Source: an uncultured bacterium (GTDB taxonomy: Bacteria; Verrucomicrobiota; Kiritimatiellia; CAIKKV01). From it: a DNA stretch of 64,000 bases. Location of the stretch: positions 17,792-81,791 of the forward strand of contig CALHRZ010000005.1 of the NCBI GenBank assembly GCA_938038445.1. Direction: 5' to 3'. Position 1 is the first letter of the stretch, and the number at the start of each line of letters is the position of its first letter. Below the pieces are notes generated by a model. The model saw only the letters and a list, made by a program, of their open reading frames with translations. It was not told the DNA's origin and did no database searches. Both the position numbers and the translations under genes were made by a program. Below, one piece after another: positions 52,236 to 60,903 of the stretch.

Positions 52236-52264
52236 ATATTAGACAAATTCTTCAGTGATGTCAA
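52236..52264 (-). promoter_or_regulatory. promoter of the beta-helix gene
   Basis: Read on the minus strand a perfect TTGACA (52264-52259) is followed after 17 bp by TAATAT (52241-52236). The region is AT-rich compared with its surroundings. This is one of the strongest promoter matches in the window. Confidence 0.6.
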
Positions 52265-52456
52265 GAGAAACAACCGTATTTTTTTGAATTCGTTCCGTCG
52301 CACCGCCCCCGCTTCATTTAAACCGGAGTCGGGCAACATACATCCCTCCTGAGGGCTGCTGGTTTCCAAAAGAAAATTAAATTGCAACCGTCCTGCGTGT
52401 TCATCACCCGTTTTTGCGCTTGCTTTTTATAACGGTCGCGATTATTCCATCCCATC

Positions 52457-54682
52457 ATGGAGAACTTAAAGCCTCCCCCCCATCGGTGGACTTTTTTTCG
52501 TGCCGGCGGTTTGACCCAAGTCCTGATCCGCAACGGGGAGGATATTACCCATCTTTCGGAACTGGATCCAAAACTCTGGGCCATTCTAAGCGCTCCCACA
52601 AAAGGGGTCCGGTTTGATGCCCGTACGCTGGAGCTGATGGACACCGACCGCGACGGCCGGATTCGCGTTCCGGAACTTCTTGCCGCGATCCAATGGACCG
52701 TCGCGCTTCTCAAAAACCCAGATGACCTTCTCCTCGACCGCCCCGATCTCCCCCTTTCCGCCATCCGCGATGACACCCTCGAAGGCGCTCGTCTCAAAAG
52801 CGGCGCCCAGCGCATTTTGCTGAACCTCGGCAAGAACAGCGCAGATACCATCACGCTTATGGATGTCGCCGACCGCGCGGCAATCTTCGCACAAACGCGT
52901 TTCAACGGAGACGGCATCGTTCCACCGCATACGGCCGAGGATCCGGACACTCAATCGGTCATTGAAAACATCCTGGCTAGTGTGGGAGGAGAAACCGATC
53001 GAAGCGGGAAAAAAGGCGTCTCTCGAGCGCAGGTGGATGCGTTCTTCCGAGAGGCTCAGGCGTTTTCCGACTGGTGGGCACTTTCCGAACAGGACCCCGC
53101 GATTCTCCCCCTCGGCCCCGCAACTCCTGCCGCCGTGGCTGCGGTGCGCGCCGTCCGCGAAAAAGTGGAGGATTTCTTCGCCCGCTGCCGCCTGGCGGCC
53201 TTCGATCCGACTGCCCGAAAACCCCTCAACCCTTCGGAAGCCGATTTCGCGGCACTGGCCGCCGAACCGCTCTCCCTCTCCAAGGAAGCCGCCGCACGCC
53301 TTCCAATCGCCCTCATCGAACCCGATAAACCCCTCCCCCTCTCGGGAGCCGTCAACCCCTGTTGGGCGGAACCCCTCAAACGCTTACGGGACATCGCCGT
53401 CATTCCCCTCCTGGGCACCGAAGGGGAAACACTCTCGGAATCGGAGTGGCAGGAGATTAACCGTCGGCTCGCCCCCTTCGAACTGTGGCAAGCCGGGAAA
53501 AAGGGGCAGGCCGTCGAGCCCCTCGGCCTCGACCGAATTCGTTCCATTCTCTCGGGACCCACCCGCGAACGCCTCATGAAGTTGATCGAAAAGGACCTCG
53601 AACTCGCCGTCGAAAATTCCCAGATTGAATCCGTCGAAAAGCTCATCCGGTACCAGGCGAATCTCAACCGGCTCATCCATAACTTCGTCAACCTGTCCGA
53701 TTTCTACAATCCCTATCGCGACGAAATATTTCGGTTGGGTCGCCTCTACATGGACGGCCGCGCCTGCGATCTCTGCCTCCCGGTGGAGGACATCACCCGC
53801 CACAGCGCCATGGCCACTTCCAGCCGAATCTTCCTGGCCTATTGCGAATTGTCCCATGCCGCAACGGGCCAGAAACGAATCATCTGCGCCGCCGTCACCG
53901 CGGGATTCGCCGAAACCCTCTGGGTTGGGCGCAACGGGATCTTCATCGACCGCGATGGACGCGACTGGGAGGCAATGATCGTCAAAGTAGTGGAAAGTCC
54001 GATCAGTCTCAAGGAAGCCTTCTGGTACCCCTGGAAGAAAATCGCGGAAATGATCGGCGACCAAATCAACCGCCTCCTCTCTCAAAAACAGGAAGCCGCC
54101 ATCCGGGCAACGACCGCAACCGTGGAGCAGACCGCCCAAACCGTTGGCGCACCCCAACCCGGCGGAACAGCCGCCACACCCCCCAAGCCGACACCCCCCC
54201 GCCTCGAAGGCGTCGCCCTCGCCTCCTCCGTGGCGGCCATCGGGATCGCGGTAGGGTTGATCGGATCGGCCGTTGGCAGCCTGGTCAGCCTGATCAGCGG
54301 CCTCCCGCTCTGGAAAATTCTGCTCGGTATCGCCGGCGTGATCCTCGCCGTCTCAGGACCCTCCCTCCTTATCACCTATTTCCGACTTCGAGCCCGCGAC
54401 CTTGCCCCTGTTCTCAACGCATCCGGATGGGCCGTCAACGGCCGTATCCGCATGACTATGAAACTGAGTCAGGAGTTTACCCGGGAGGCAACGCTGCCGT
54501 CCGGCTCCCGACGACGGCTAACGGATCCCTATGCCGACCGCCGACTCGGGCAAAACCTCTTCTGGATCGCTCTTGCTCTCCTCGTGGCTATTCTGATCCT
54601 GTGGCGCCGAGGATGGTACAACCCTTATCTCACCCCCGCCCTTCAAGTCCACCGACCTCCTCCCCCCGCTGCCTCCCCCTGA
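52457..54682 (+). CDS. EF-hand-containing membrane protein of unknown function
   Basis: I do not recognise the family of this 741-residue protein. A perfect EF-hand loop (DTDRDGRIRVPE, residues 62-73: D62, D64, D66, G67, I69, E73) lies in the N-terminal region, and ARFNGDGIVPP-like TRFNGDGIVPPHTAED near 150 may be a second, degenerate site. A long helical middle part follows (LELAVENSQIESVEKLIRYQANLNRLIHNF region), then LSHAATGQKRIICAAVTAGFAETLWVGRNGIF (region near 475-505). Three C-terminal helices lie near 600-660 and 690-715, ending in a Pro-rich tail. The bulk should be cytoplasmic. No Shine-Dalgarno precedes ATG 52457. Calcium binding is predicted from the loop only. Confidence 0.62.
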   Translation: MENLKPPPHRWTFFRAGGLTQVLIRNGEDITHLSELDPKLWAILSAPTKGVRFDARTLELMDTDRDGRIRVPELLAAIQWTVALLKNPDDLLLDRPDLPLSAIRDDTLEGARLKSGAQRILLNLGKNSADTITLMDVADRAAIFAQTRFNGDGIVPPHTAEDPDTQSVIENILASVGGETDRSGKKGVSRAQVDAFFREAQAFSDWWALSEQDPAILPLGPATPAAVAAVRAVREKVEDFFARCRLAAFDPTARKPLNPSEADFAALAAEPLSLSKEAAARLPIALIEPDKPLPLSGAVNPCWAEPLKRLRDIAVIPLLGTEGETLSESEWQEINRRLAPFELWQAGKKGQAVEPLGLDRIRSILSGPTRERLMKLIEKDLELAVENSQIESVEKLIRYQANLNRLIHNFVNLSDFYNPYRDEIFRLGRLYMDGRACDLCLPVEDITRHSAMATSSRIFLAYCELSHAATGQKRIICAAVTAGFAETLWVGRNGIFIDRDGRDWEAMIVKVVESPISLKEAFWYPWKKIAEMIGDQINRLLSQKQEAAIRATTATVEQTAQTVGAPQPGGTAATPPKPTPPRLEGVALASSVAAIGIAVGLIGSAVGSLVSLISGLPLWKILLGIAGVILAVSGPSLLITYFRLRARDLAPVLNASGWAVNGRIRMTMKLSQEFTREATLPSGSRRRLTDPYADRRLGQNLFWIALALLVAILILWRRGWYNPYLTPALQVHRPPPPAASP

Positions 54683-54742
54683 TCGCCTCTTCTTATCGGA
54701 CCCGTTTGACATCCCGCCGCTTTTTCTTCACAGTGTGACCCC

Positions 54743-57592
54743 ATGATACAACAGGTTTTTCTCGACTGGTCGCGCCCCATCGTCGAAAGCGCGGCAGAGT
54801 GGCTCTGGCAAAAAGGAACCGAACGCCCCCGCGACTTTTCTTCTTGTTTCGTCCTCGTTCCAACTCGTCAATCAGGACGTTCCCTTCGCCAAGCGCTGGC
54901 TCGTCGCGCAGCGGCCGAGGGAACCGGTTTGATCGGTCTGCGCGTCGGCCTCCCGCGCGAACTGGTCCAACCTCGGGCCAACCGTTTGATCGCACCACCT
55001 CTACTCGAGCAAGCGCTCTGGGCCGAACTGCTTGCGCAGGCCGACAATACTTGTTTGCCCGCTTTACACCTTCCGCCAGCACCCCGCTCTTGGCTCTGGT
55101 CCCTTCAAACGGCCCAAACCATTCAAAACCTCCGGCTGGAACTAACGGAAGCCGAACGATCCGTGGCCGATGTGGTCTCCCTTACCCATGCCAAGGGGTG
55201 GGAATCCGAACGTTGGCGGGCGATCGCCGAACTCGAAAGGCAATACCTCGACCGGTTGGAAACAATCGGTTATTCCGATCGGTGCGAAGAAGAACGCCGA
55301 GCCGCACTCGATCCGGCCATCGGACAGGATATTCGCCATCTCGTGGTTGCCGGCGTTCCCGATCTGGCTCCCCTCTTTGTCCGCGCCCTCGAATCCCTTG
55401 CGGCCCGCTGCACGCTCACCATCCTCGTGCACGCACCGGCAGATCAAGCGGACGTGTTCGACCCCTGGGGACGCCCCATCCCCGACCGATGGGAGCAACT
55501 CCGCTGGTCAATCCCCAACTGGCGCGAAACGGTGATCCCCGTGGAAGAACCCGCCAAGCTGGGCACCGCCTTCCTTCACACACTTTCCGCCTGCCTCGGC
55601 CGTTTCCCCCTCGACAAAATCGCCATCGGAACTACCGATCCTCTCCTGGGCGGTTTTCTACTCGACCCTCTCGAACGCCAAGGTTTCGTTGTCTTCGACC
55701 CCGCCCGCCAGCCCCTCTCCCGTCACCCCGTCCTTCGGCTCCTCGTGGAAATCCAAAATCTCGCACGCCAGGGCGATTACCCTGCGCTTTCCCAATTCCT
55801 CCGCCATGCGGACGTCCTGCGCCACCTTTCAAAACCGCCACATTCGATCGAACCCGCCACTCTCTTGACCGAACTCGATACGTTTCAGAACCTCTACCTG
55901 CCCCACTCCATCGAGGATTTTACGTCGGAACGGCTTGAAGGCCGCACGCTCTTTAACACAGGTCAGCCCTCTCCGGTTTTTCCAGCGCTTCAAACCGCTG
56001 TCGGCTTGGCCGCTTCGGTGGCAAACCGCCTGCGAACCACGCCCCCTGCGGAGGCAATTTTCTCTGCGCTGGCTGAATTCTACGGTGATCGAACCCTTCA
56101 GGATCGAACGCCCGAAGATCGGATCTTTCGCCAGGTCATCACCCAATTGGCGGATCAACTCGCGGACTGGCAGACCGTGATGACGGTCTTCCCCCACCTT
56201 CCGCCCGACCCCTCCTTCCTTCTGCTGAAGCAGGCATTGGCGAACCAGGCATACACACCGCCCGCATCCGAAGCCGACTTCGAAATCCAAGGCTGGCTCG
56301 AACTGCACTGGAACGATGCGCCCGTTCTTGCGATTGCCGGCATGAACGAAGGCTACGTGCCCGGTGTGCGGCACGGGGATGCCTGGCTCCCCAATTCATT
56401 ACGGGAAGCGTTGGGACTTCCCAGCGATCGCACGGTGGCCGCTCGCGACCACTATCTGCTCCGCGCCCTGATCGAAAGCCGGCAGAACCAAGGCCATTTC
56501 GCGCTCTATTGCCTACGAAAAGGAGCCGATGGCGAACCCCTGAAGCCGTCCCGCCTTCTCTTCCAAGGCTCCGATTCCGATCTCCTCCCGTTGGCGGAAC
56601 ACCTCCTCCGTCCCCAGCAAGGCAAAGGGAGCCGCCCTCTCCCCCGCAGTCGGATCCGTTTACACCCCCTGCTGGATGCCCCAGGCAGATGGCCTGTACA
56701 AAAACCTCTTCCCGTAACCGCTTTTCGGGACTACCTCGATGATCCCTTCCTCTTCTATCTCAAAAACGTCCTGAAACTGGAAGAGCGGACCGACACGAAG
56801 CTGGAGCCCGATGAAAAGGATTTTGGCGCCCTGATCCATGCCGCCGCCCATGCCATTTCCAGACTTTCTCCAGACATCGTCCCGTCGGAACAAGCCCTCC
56901 TCGATCAGCTTCAAGCCGCTGCCGACGCTTGGATGACTGCCCGGTTCGGTCCGTCGCTCGACACCGCCTGCCGTGCAATCCTGGGATCAGCCCGGAACCG
57001 TCTAGCCCCGCTCGCCCGATGGCAATGGAATGCCTGGCAGAACGGATGGCGCTTGCTCGCCTGCGAATATCCCTTGAAGGCGGAATTCGGCGGTTTGAAC
57101 GTCCACGGTCGCGCCGACCACATCGCCTGGCACCCCGAATCCCGAACCTTGAGGATTCTCGACCTGAAAACCGGTTCAAGCCGGGACCGCTGTGCCCCCT
57201 CTCACCTCGGCCCCATCCGGGAGGAGACGCCCGAATATGCCACAGTTCTTGACTCCAACGGCCGACGGCGGCGATGGCAGGATCTTCAGTTGCCTCTCTA
57301 CGTCCTGATGTGGCGCCACGAAAACCACCCCGCCCCCGACCGGATCGAGGCAGGCTATCTCCGGCTCCCTCCCCAGCCTCCGGAAAACCCCCTCGATCTC
57401 TGGCCCGATCTCAACGAGACCCTTCTGCAATCCGCTCGACACTGTGCGGAAAACGTGGCCGCCGCAATTCGGAATGGTTTTTTCGGAACCACCTCCGCAC
57501 GCGCGCGCTTTCTCGAACCCTACCGCACCCGCTTCGGCGGTGATCTCGGTGATCTCTTCGATTTTCGCCAGTTCTCACATCCCTTCTCATGA
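54743..57592 (+). CDS. addB: AddB-like PD-(D/E)XK exonuclease subunit
   Basis: The 949-residue protein resembles the AddB partner of AddAB-type recombination helicase-nucleases, especially the alpha-proteobacterial form. The N-terminal FVLVPTRQSGRSLRQAL corresponds to the degenerate helicase start of that group, and IAGMNEGYVPGVRHGDAWLPNSLRE is the conserved region before motif IV. The C-terminal nuclease shows FRDYLDDPFLFYLKNVLKL, FGALIHAAAH and VHGRADHIAWHPESRTL with ILDLKTGS near 806, the PD-(D/E)XK core. Together with the next gene it would process double-strand ends for RecA. Promoter-like TTGACA lies at 54706-54711, but no Shine-Dalgarno is seen. Confidence 0.8.
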   Translation: MIQQVFLDWSRPIVESAAEWLWQKGTERPRDFSSCFVLVPTRQSGRSLRQALARRAAAEGTGLIGLRVGLPRELVQPRANRLIAPPLLEQALWAELLAQADNTCLPALHLPPAPRSWLWSLQTAQTIQNLRLELTEAERSVADVVSLTHAKGWESERWRAIAELERQYLDRLETIGYSDRCEEERRAALDPAIGQDIRHLVVAGVPDLAPLFVRALESLAARCTLTILVHAPADQADVFDPWGRPIPDRWEQLRWSIPNWRETVIPVEEPAKLGTAFLHTLSACLGRFPLDKIAIGTTDPLLGGFLLDPLERQGFVVFDPARQPLSRHPVLRLLVEIQNLARQGDYPALSQFLRHADVLRHLSKPPHSIEPATLLTELDTFQNLYLPHSIEDFTSERLEGRTLFNTGQPSPVFPALQTAVGLAASVANRLRTTPPAEAIFSALAEFYGDRTLQDRTPEDRIFRQVITQLADQLADWQTVMTVFPHLPPDPSFLLLKQALANQAYTPPASEADFEIQGWLELHWNDAPVLAIAGMNEGYVPGVRHGDAWLPNSLREALGLPSDRTVAARDHYLLRALIESRQNQGHFALYCLRKGADGEPLKPSRLLFQGSDSDLLPLAEHLLRPQQGKGSRPLPRSRIRLHPLLDAPGRWPVQKPLPVTAFRDYLDDPFLFYLKNVLKLEERTDTKLEPDEKDFGALIHAAAHAISRLSPDIVPSEQALLDQLQAAADAWMTARFGPSLDTACRAILGSARNRLAPLARWQWNAWQNGWRLLACEYPLKAEFGGLNVHGRADHIAWHPESRTLRILDLKTGSSRDRCAPSHLGPIREETPEYATVLDSNGRRRRWQDLQLPLYVLMWRHENHPAPDRIEAGYLRLPPQPPENPLDLWPDLNETLLQSARHCAENVAAAIRNGFFGTTSARARFLEPYRTRFGGDLGDLFDFRQFSHPFS

Positions 57593-60500
57593 ACACGACA
57601 CCCCCTCCCTTTGAAAACCTCGCCATCCTGGCCTCAGCCGGAACGGGAAAAACCTACCAACTGACCCATCGGATCATCCATCTCCTCGGCATGGGGGTCC
57701 CCCCTGATCGCATTTGCGCTATGACCTTTTCCCGCAAAGCCGCAGGAGAGATCTATTCGGAACTGATCGCCCACCTCGGCCGCGCCGCCCGGGATCCCGA
57801 GCGCGCCGAACAAACCGCCCGCGGAGCGGAATTGACCGATTTCTCTCCAACCGATGCCCTTCGTTTGCTCGGCCGGCTGCTTCGGGAACCTCAAAAAGTT
57901 CACATCGGAACCCTGGATCATTTTTTCGTTTCCGTCCTCCGGGCCTTTTCCCCCGAACTCGGCGTGCCGCCCGATTTCAAACTGGCAGAATCCGAAAGTC
58001 CTGAAATCCGACGCCAGGCCCTCCAAATTCTTTCCGATATCAACCGGGTTCATTCCGCTCCGTTAATTCAACTTTTCCGGGAGACGTCCTTCGGGCGGGA
58101 CGAGGCTTCCTTCTACCGTTTTTTCGAAAGAATTCTGACCATCGGCCGGCCGTTGTTTCACCGATATCCCCACCCCGCTGCCTGGGGCAACGGGAGGAGA
58201 ATTTGGCCAAATAACCCTCGCTGGCTCCGACAAGGACTTGCGGAATGGCGCGGAGAAGCGGAACGCGCACGGGGGGAGATCGCCGCCCTCCCGCTTCCGG
58301 AAAAGATTCGCGCGATACTCCGCGAGTTCGTCCACACCCTCTCGGAATTCCGCCCCTACCAATCCTTGGAAATCCGCCAGAAGTCCAAAGTGGTGGAGGC
58401 GTTGGTGTGCCACTGGGAAACCCTCCATGCCGGCCTGGAGCTTGAATATGGACGCAGTTTGGTTACCATTCCCCCCTCCTTGGGTGAGGCATTTCAACGG
58501 CTTTTAAGCCGTCCCCTCCTTTTCGAAATCTTGAGGGTTCGAAAGCAGACGCGCGGTCTGGGACGGCTGCTCGACTGGTTCGAACAGCGCTACGACGAGG
58601 CCGCCCGTCAGGGAGGCATTTTTACGTTCGATGACGTCCAACGCTTCCTCTCGCCCCGCCATGCAGCCGACGCCTCCCTCAGCCGTCAGCCAGAGGTTCC
58701 AAACCGCCTTTATCTCGACTACCGTCTGGATGCCCGCCTCGACCATTGGTTGCTCGATGAATTCCAGGACACGAGCGATCTCCAGTGGTCCGTGCTCGAA
58801 AACCTGGCGGATGAAATCATTCAAGACAACTCCGGAACTCGCTCCTTCTTCCTCGTCGGCGATGTCAAACAGGCGATCTATGGCTGGAGGCAGGGTAACG
58901 CGCGCCTGATGGGGGAAATCATCGGCCGCTACGGCTACGGCCACCCGCGTGCCTTCCGACAAAAGATCCTTTCCGAATCGTTCCGTTCCGCCCAGCCGGT
59001 ACTCGATGCAGTCAACGCAATCTTTAACCACATCGCAGAGGAAACCCGTCTGCCCGAACCCGCGCGCGCTTTCTGGAAACAGTATTGGAAACCCCATCAA
59101 AGCTCCACCCCTCACCGTCCCGGCTGCGCTTGCTGGCTGGAATGGGCCGGCCCCACAACGGATTCCTCCGGCAACCCCTCCGAAGAGGATGATAACGAGG
59201 AGAAAAGGGAAGGCATCCATCGGGCAATGGCGGCGGTGATCCGAGAACTATCGCCGGCCGAACGCAACCTTTCCGTCGCGGTCCTGCTGCGGACCAACAA
59301 GGAGTGCCGGAACACAACCGATGCGCTCCGGCTTCTCTTGAACGATACAGGAATCCCCATCGCAAATGAGGGCGCCTCCGAAATCGCCGACAATCCAGCC
59401 GTGGCCCTGTTGTGCGCGGTTCTTCGATATGCGGCCCATCCGGGGGATACCCTGGCGTTGGGACATCTGCGTATGAGCCCGTTGAAATCTCATTTTGATC
59501 CCCCAAATACATCTCTCCCCGCACAACTGCTCGAAACTCTCCAAAACCGCGGGTTTTGCCGGTTCATCGCAGAATGGGAAAATCGCTTGCATACCGCCAT
59601 TCCCGACGGTCTTTCGGCCTACGACGCCGAATCGCTGACCGCCTTCAAGACCCTCGCCCTCCAGGCCGACCAAACCGGAACGGATTCGGTGGACCGCTTT
59701 TTAGAAACGGTGGAGACCCGGCAGCGGCGCGATCTGGACGATCGGCCGGGCGTCGTCCGGGTCATGACGATTCACCAATCCAAGGGACTGGGGTTCGATG
59801 GGGTGCTGGCGCCTTTCCAGTCTCACCCCCTGGGACTCGCGTCCGCAGCGAGAGGCATGCCGCTCTTCCTTACACACGCCCAAGGCGAAACAGGATGGGT
59901 GTTGAAATGCCCCAGCCCCCCCTGGCGCCGGATGGACCCGATTCTCCGCGCAACTCTCGAAGAAGCGGAAAGCCGAACGGCGTTCGAAAACCTCTGCCTT
60001 CTCTATGTCGCTTTGACCCGCGCCCGAAGCGGACTTTACCTTTTTAGCGACTTCGGGGAAATAGCGCCCGACAAAAAACGGCCGGTAAAAGAGCCTGCTT
60101 TTACCGCGGTTCGGCTGGCTGCGCTTGGCCTCCTCGGCCACCCCGAACCGGGAGAGGTCGGCGGAGAAAGGATTTCCGCCGGCGGTCAGCCCCTTCGGCG
60201 CCTTTTCTTGCAGGGGGATTGGACGTGGTTTGAAAGTTTTCCCAAGAAAGCGCCCCCTGAAGAAAAGATTCCGACCCCCCTCTCCTTCATAGCAGGAGAC
60301 CGTGAAGCGCAAACGCGAAAAAGAATCCGTCTGATCGAGCCTTCCGAAGAGGAAACGCGGGCGTGGGGCGTCCGCTGTCTGCTCAGCCCAGAGGCCGAAG
60401 CCATGCGGCAGTTTGGCAATGCAATCCATACGCTCCTGGCCAAGGTTTCCTGGTTGGAAGAAAGCGATCCCGCTCGGATTGCCGAAAACTGGCAGCCAGA

Positions 60501-60903
60501 TCCCTCGTGGAGCAAGGCCATTCGCCTCGATGCAACCCGCCAGTTCCTGGCTCTTTTCGAGAAACCCGAAATCCGGTCTGCCTTTCGCCGTCCCACGGAG
60601 CCGGCTTGGCTCTGGCGGGAAAAATCGTTTGAATGGATGGAATCTCAGGAATGGATTAGCGGAATCTTCGACCGCGTCGTGGTCAAATTGGACCAGGCAG
60701 GATACCCACGCGAGGCGGAAATTCTCGACTTCAAAAGCGCCCGCATCGAAACCGAAGCAGAGGCTACCCGCGCTTCGGAATCCTATATTCCTCAGATGCG
60801 TCTTTATCGCCGCGCGCTCGCAGGGCTGCTCGGGCTTCCACAAGCCCGTATTGCCGTCCGGTTGCTATTCACCCGTCCTGCGCTTTTCGTAACGGTTTTT
60901 TGA
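57589..60903 (+). CDS. addA: AddA-like UvrD/REP helicase-nuclease subunit
   Basis: The 1104-residue product is an AddA/RecB-type superfamily 1 helicase. Motif I is ASAGTGKTYQL (residues 15-25), motif Ia AMTFSRKAAGEI, motif II LLDEFQDTSDLQW near 390, motif III GDVKQAIYGWRQGNARLM, motif IV SESFRSAQPVLDAV, motif V MTIHQSKGLGFDGVLAPF and motif VI LLYVALTRARSGLYLF. The C-terminal nuclease has FGNAIHTLLAKV and AEILDFKSARIE near 1045, matching the AddA D-x-K core. It overlaps addB by ATGA, so the subunits are co-translated. The 3' end overlaps the converging GH4 gene by 35 bp. AddAB fits a non-enteric recombination pathway. Confidence 0.9.
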   Translation: MNTTPPPFENLAILASAGTGKTYQLTHRIIHLLGMGVPPDRICAMTFSRKAAGEIYSELIAHLGRAARDPERAEQTARGAELTDFSPTDALRLLGRLLREPQKVHIGTLDHFFVSVLRAFSPELGVPPDFKLAESESPEIRRQALQILSDINRVHSAPLIQLFRETSFGRDEASFYRFFERILTIGRPLFHRYPHPAAWGNGRRIWPNNPRWLRQGLAEWRGEAERARGEIAALPLPEKIRAILREFVHTLSEFRPYQSLEIRQKSKVVEALVCHWETLHAGLELEYGRSLVTIPPSLGEAFQRLLSRPLLFEILRVRKQTRGLGRLLDWFEQRYDEAARQGGIFTFDDVQRFLSPRHAADASLSRQPEVPNRLYLDYRLDARLDHWLLDEFQDTSDLQWSVLENLADEIIQDNSGTRSFFLVGDVKQAIYGWRQGNARLMGEIIGRYGYGHPRAFRQKILSESFRSAQPVLDAVNAIFNHIAEETRLPEPARAFWKQYWKPHQSSTPHRPGCACWLEWAGPTTDSSGNPSEEDDNEEKREGIHRAMAAVIRELSPAERNLSVAVLLRTNKECRNTTDALRLLLNDTGIPIANEGASEIADNPAVALLCAVLRYAAHPGDTLALGHLRMSPLKSHFDPPNTSLPAQLLETLQNRGFCRFIAEWENRLHTAIPDGLSAYDAESLTAFKTLALQADQTGTDSVDRFLETVETRQRRDLDDRPGVVRVMTIHQSKGLGFDGVLAPFQSHPLGLASAARGMPLFLTHAQGETGWVLKCPSPPWRRMDPILRATLEEAESRTAFENLCLLYVALTRARSGLYLFSDFGEIAPDKKRPVKEPAFTAVRLAALGLLGHPEPGEVGGERISAGGQPLRRLFLQGDWTWFESFPKKAPPEEKIPTPLSFIAGDREAQTRKRIRLIEPSEEETRAWGVRCLLSPEAEAMRQFGNAIHTLLAKVSWLEESDPARIAENWQPDPSWSKAIRLDATRQFLALFEKPEIRSAFRRPTEPAWLWREKSFEWMESQEWISGIFDRVVVKLDQAGYPREAEILDFKSARIETEAEATRASESYIPQMRLYRRALAGLLGLPQARIAVRLLFTRPALFVTVF

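Noticed and set aside
59701..60843. 380-codon minus-strand open frame opposite addA
   Set aside because: It is antisense to the conserved helicase motifs and nuclease domain and shows no family signature.
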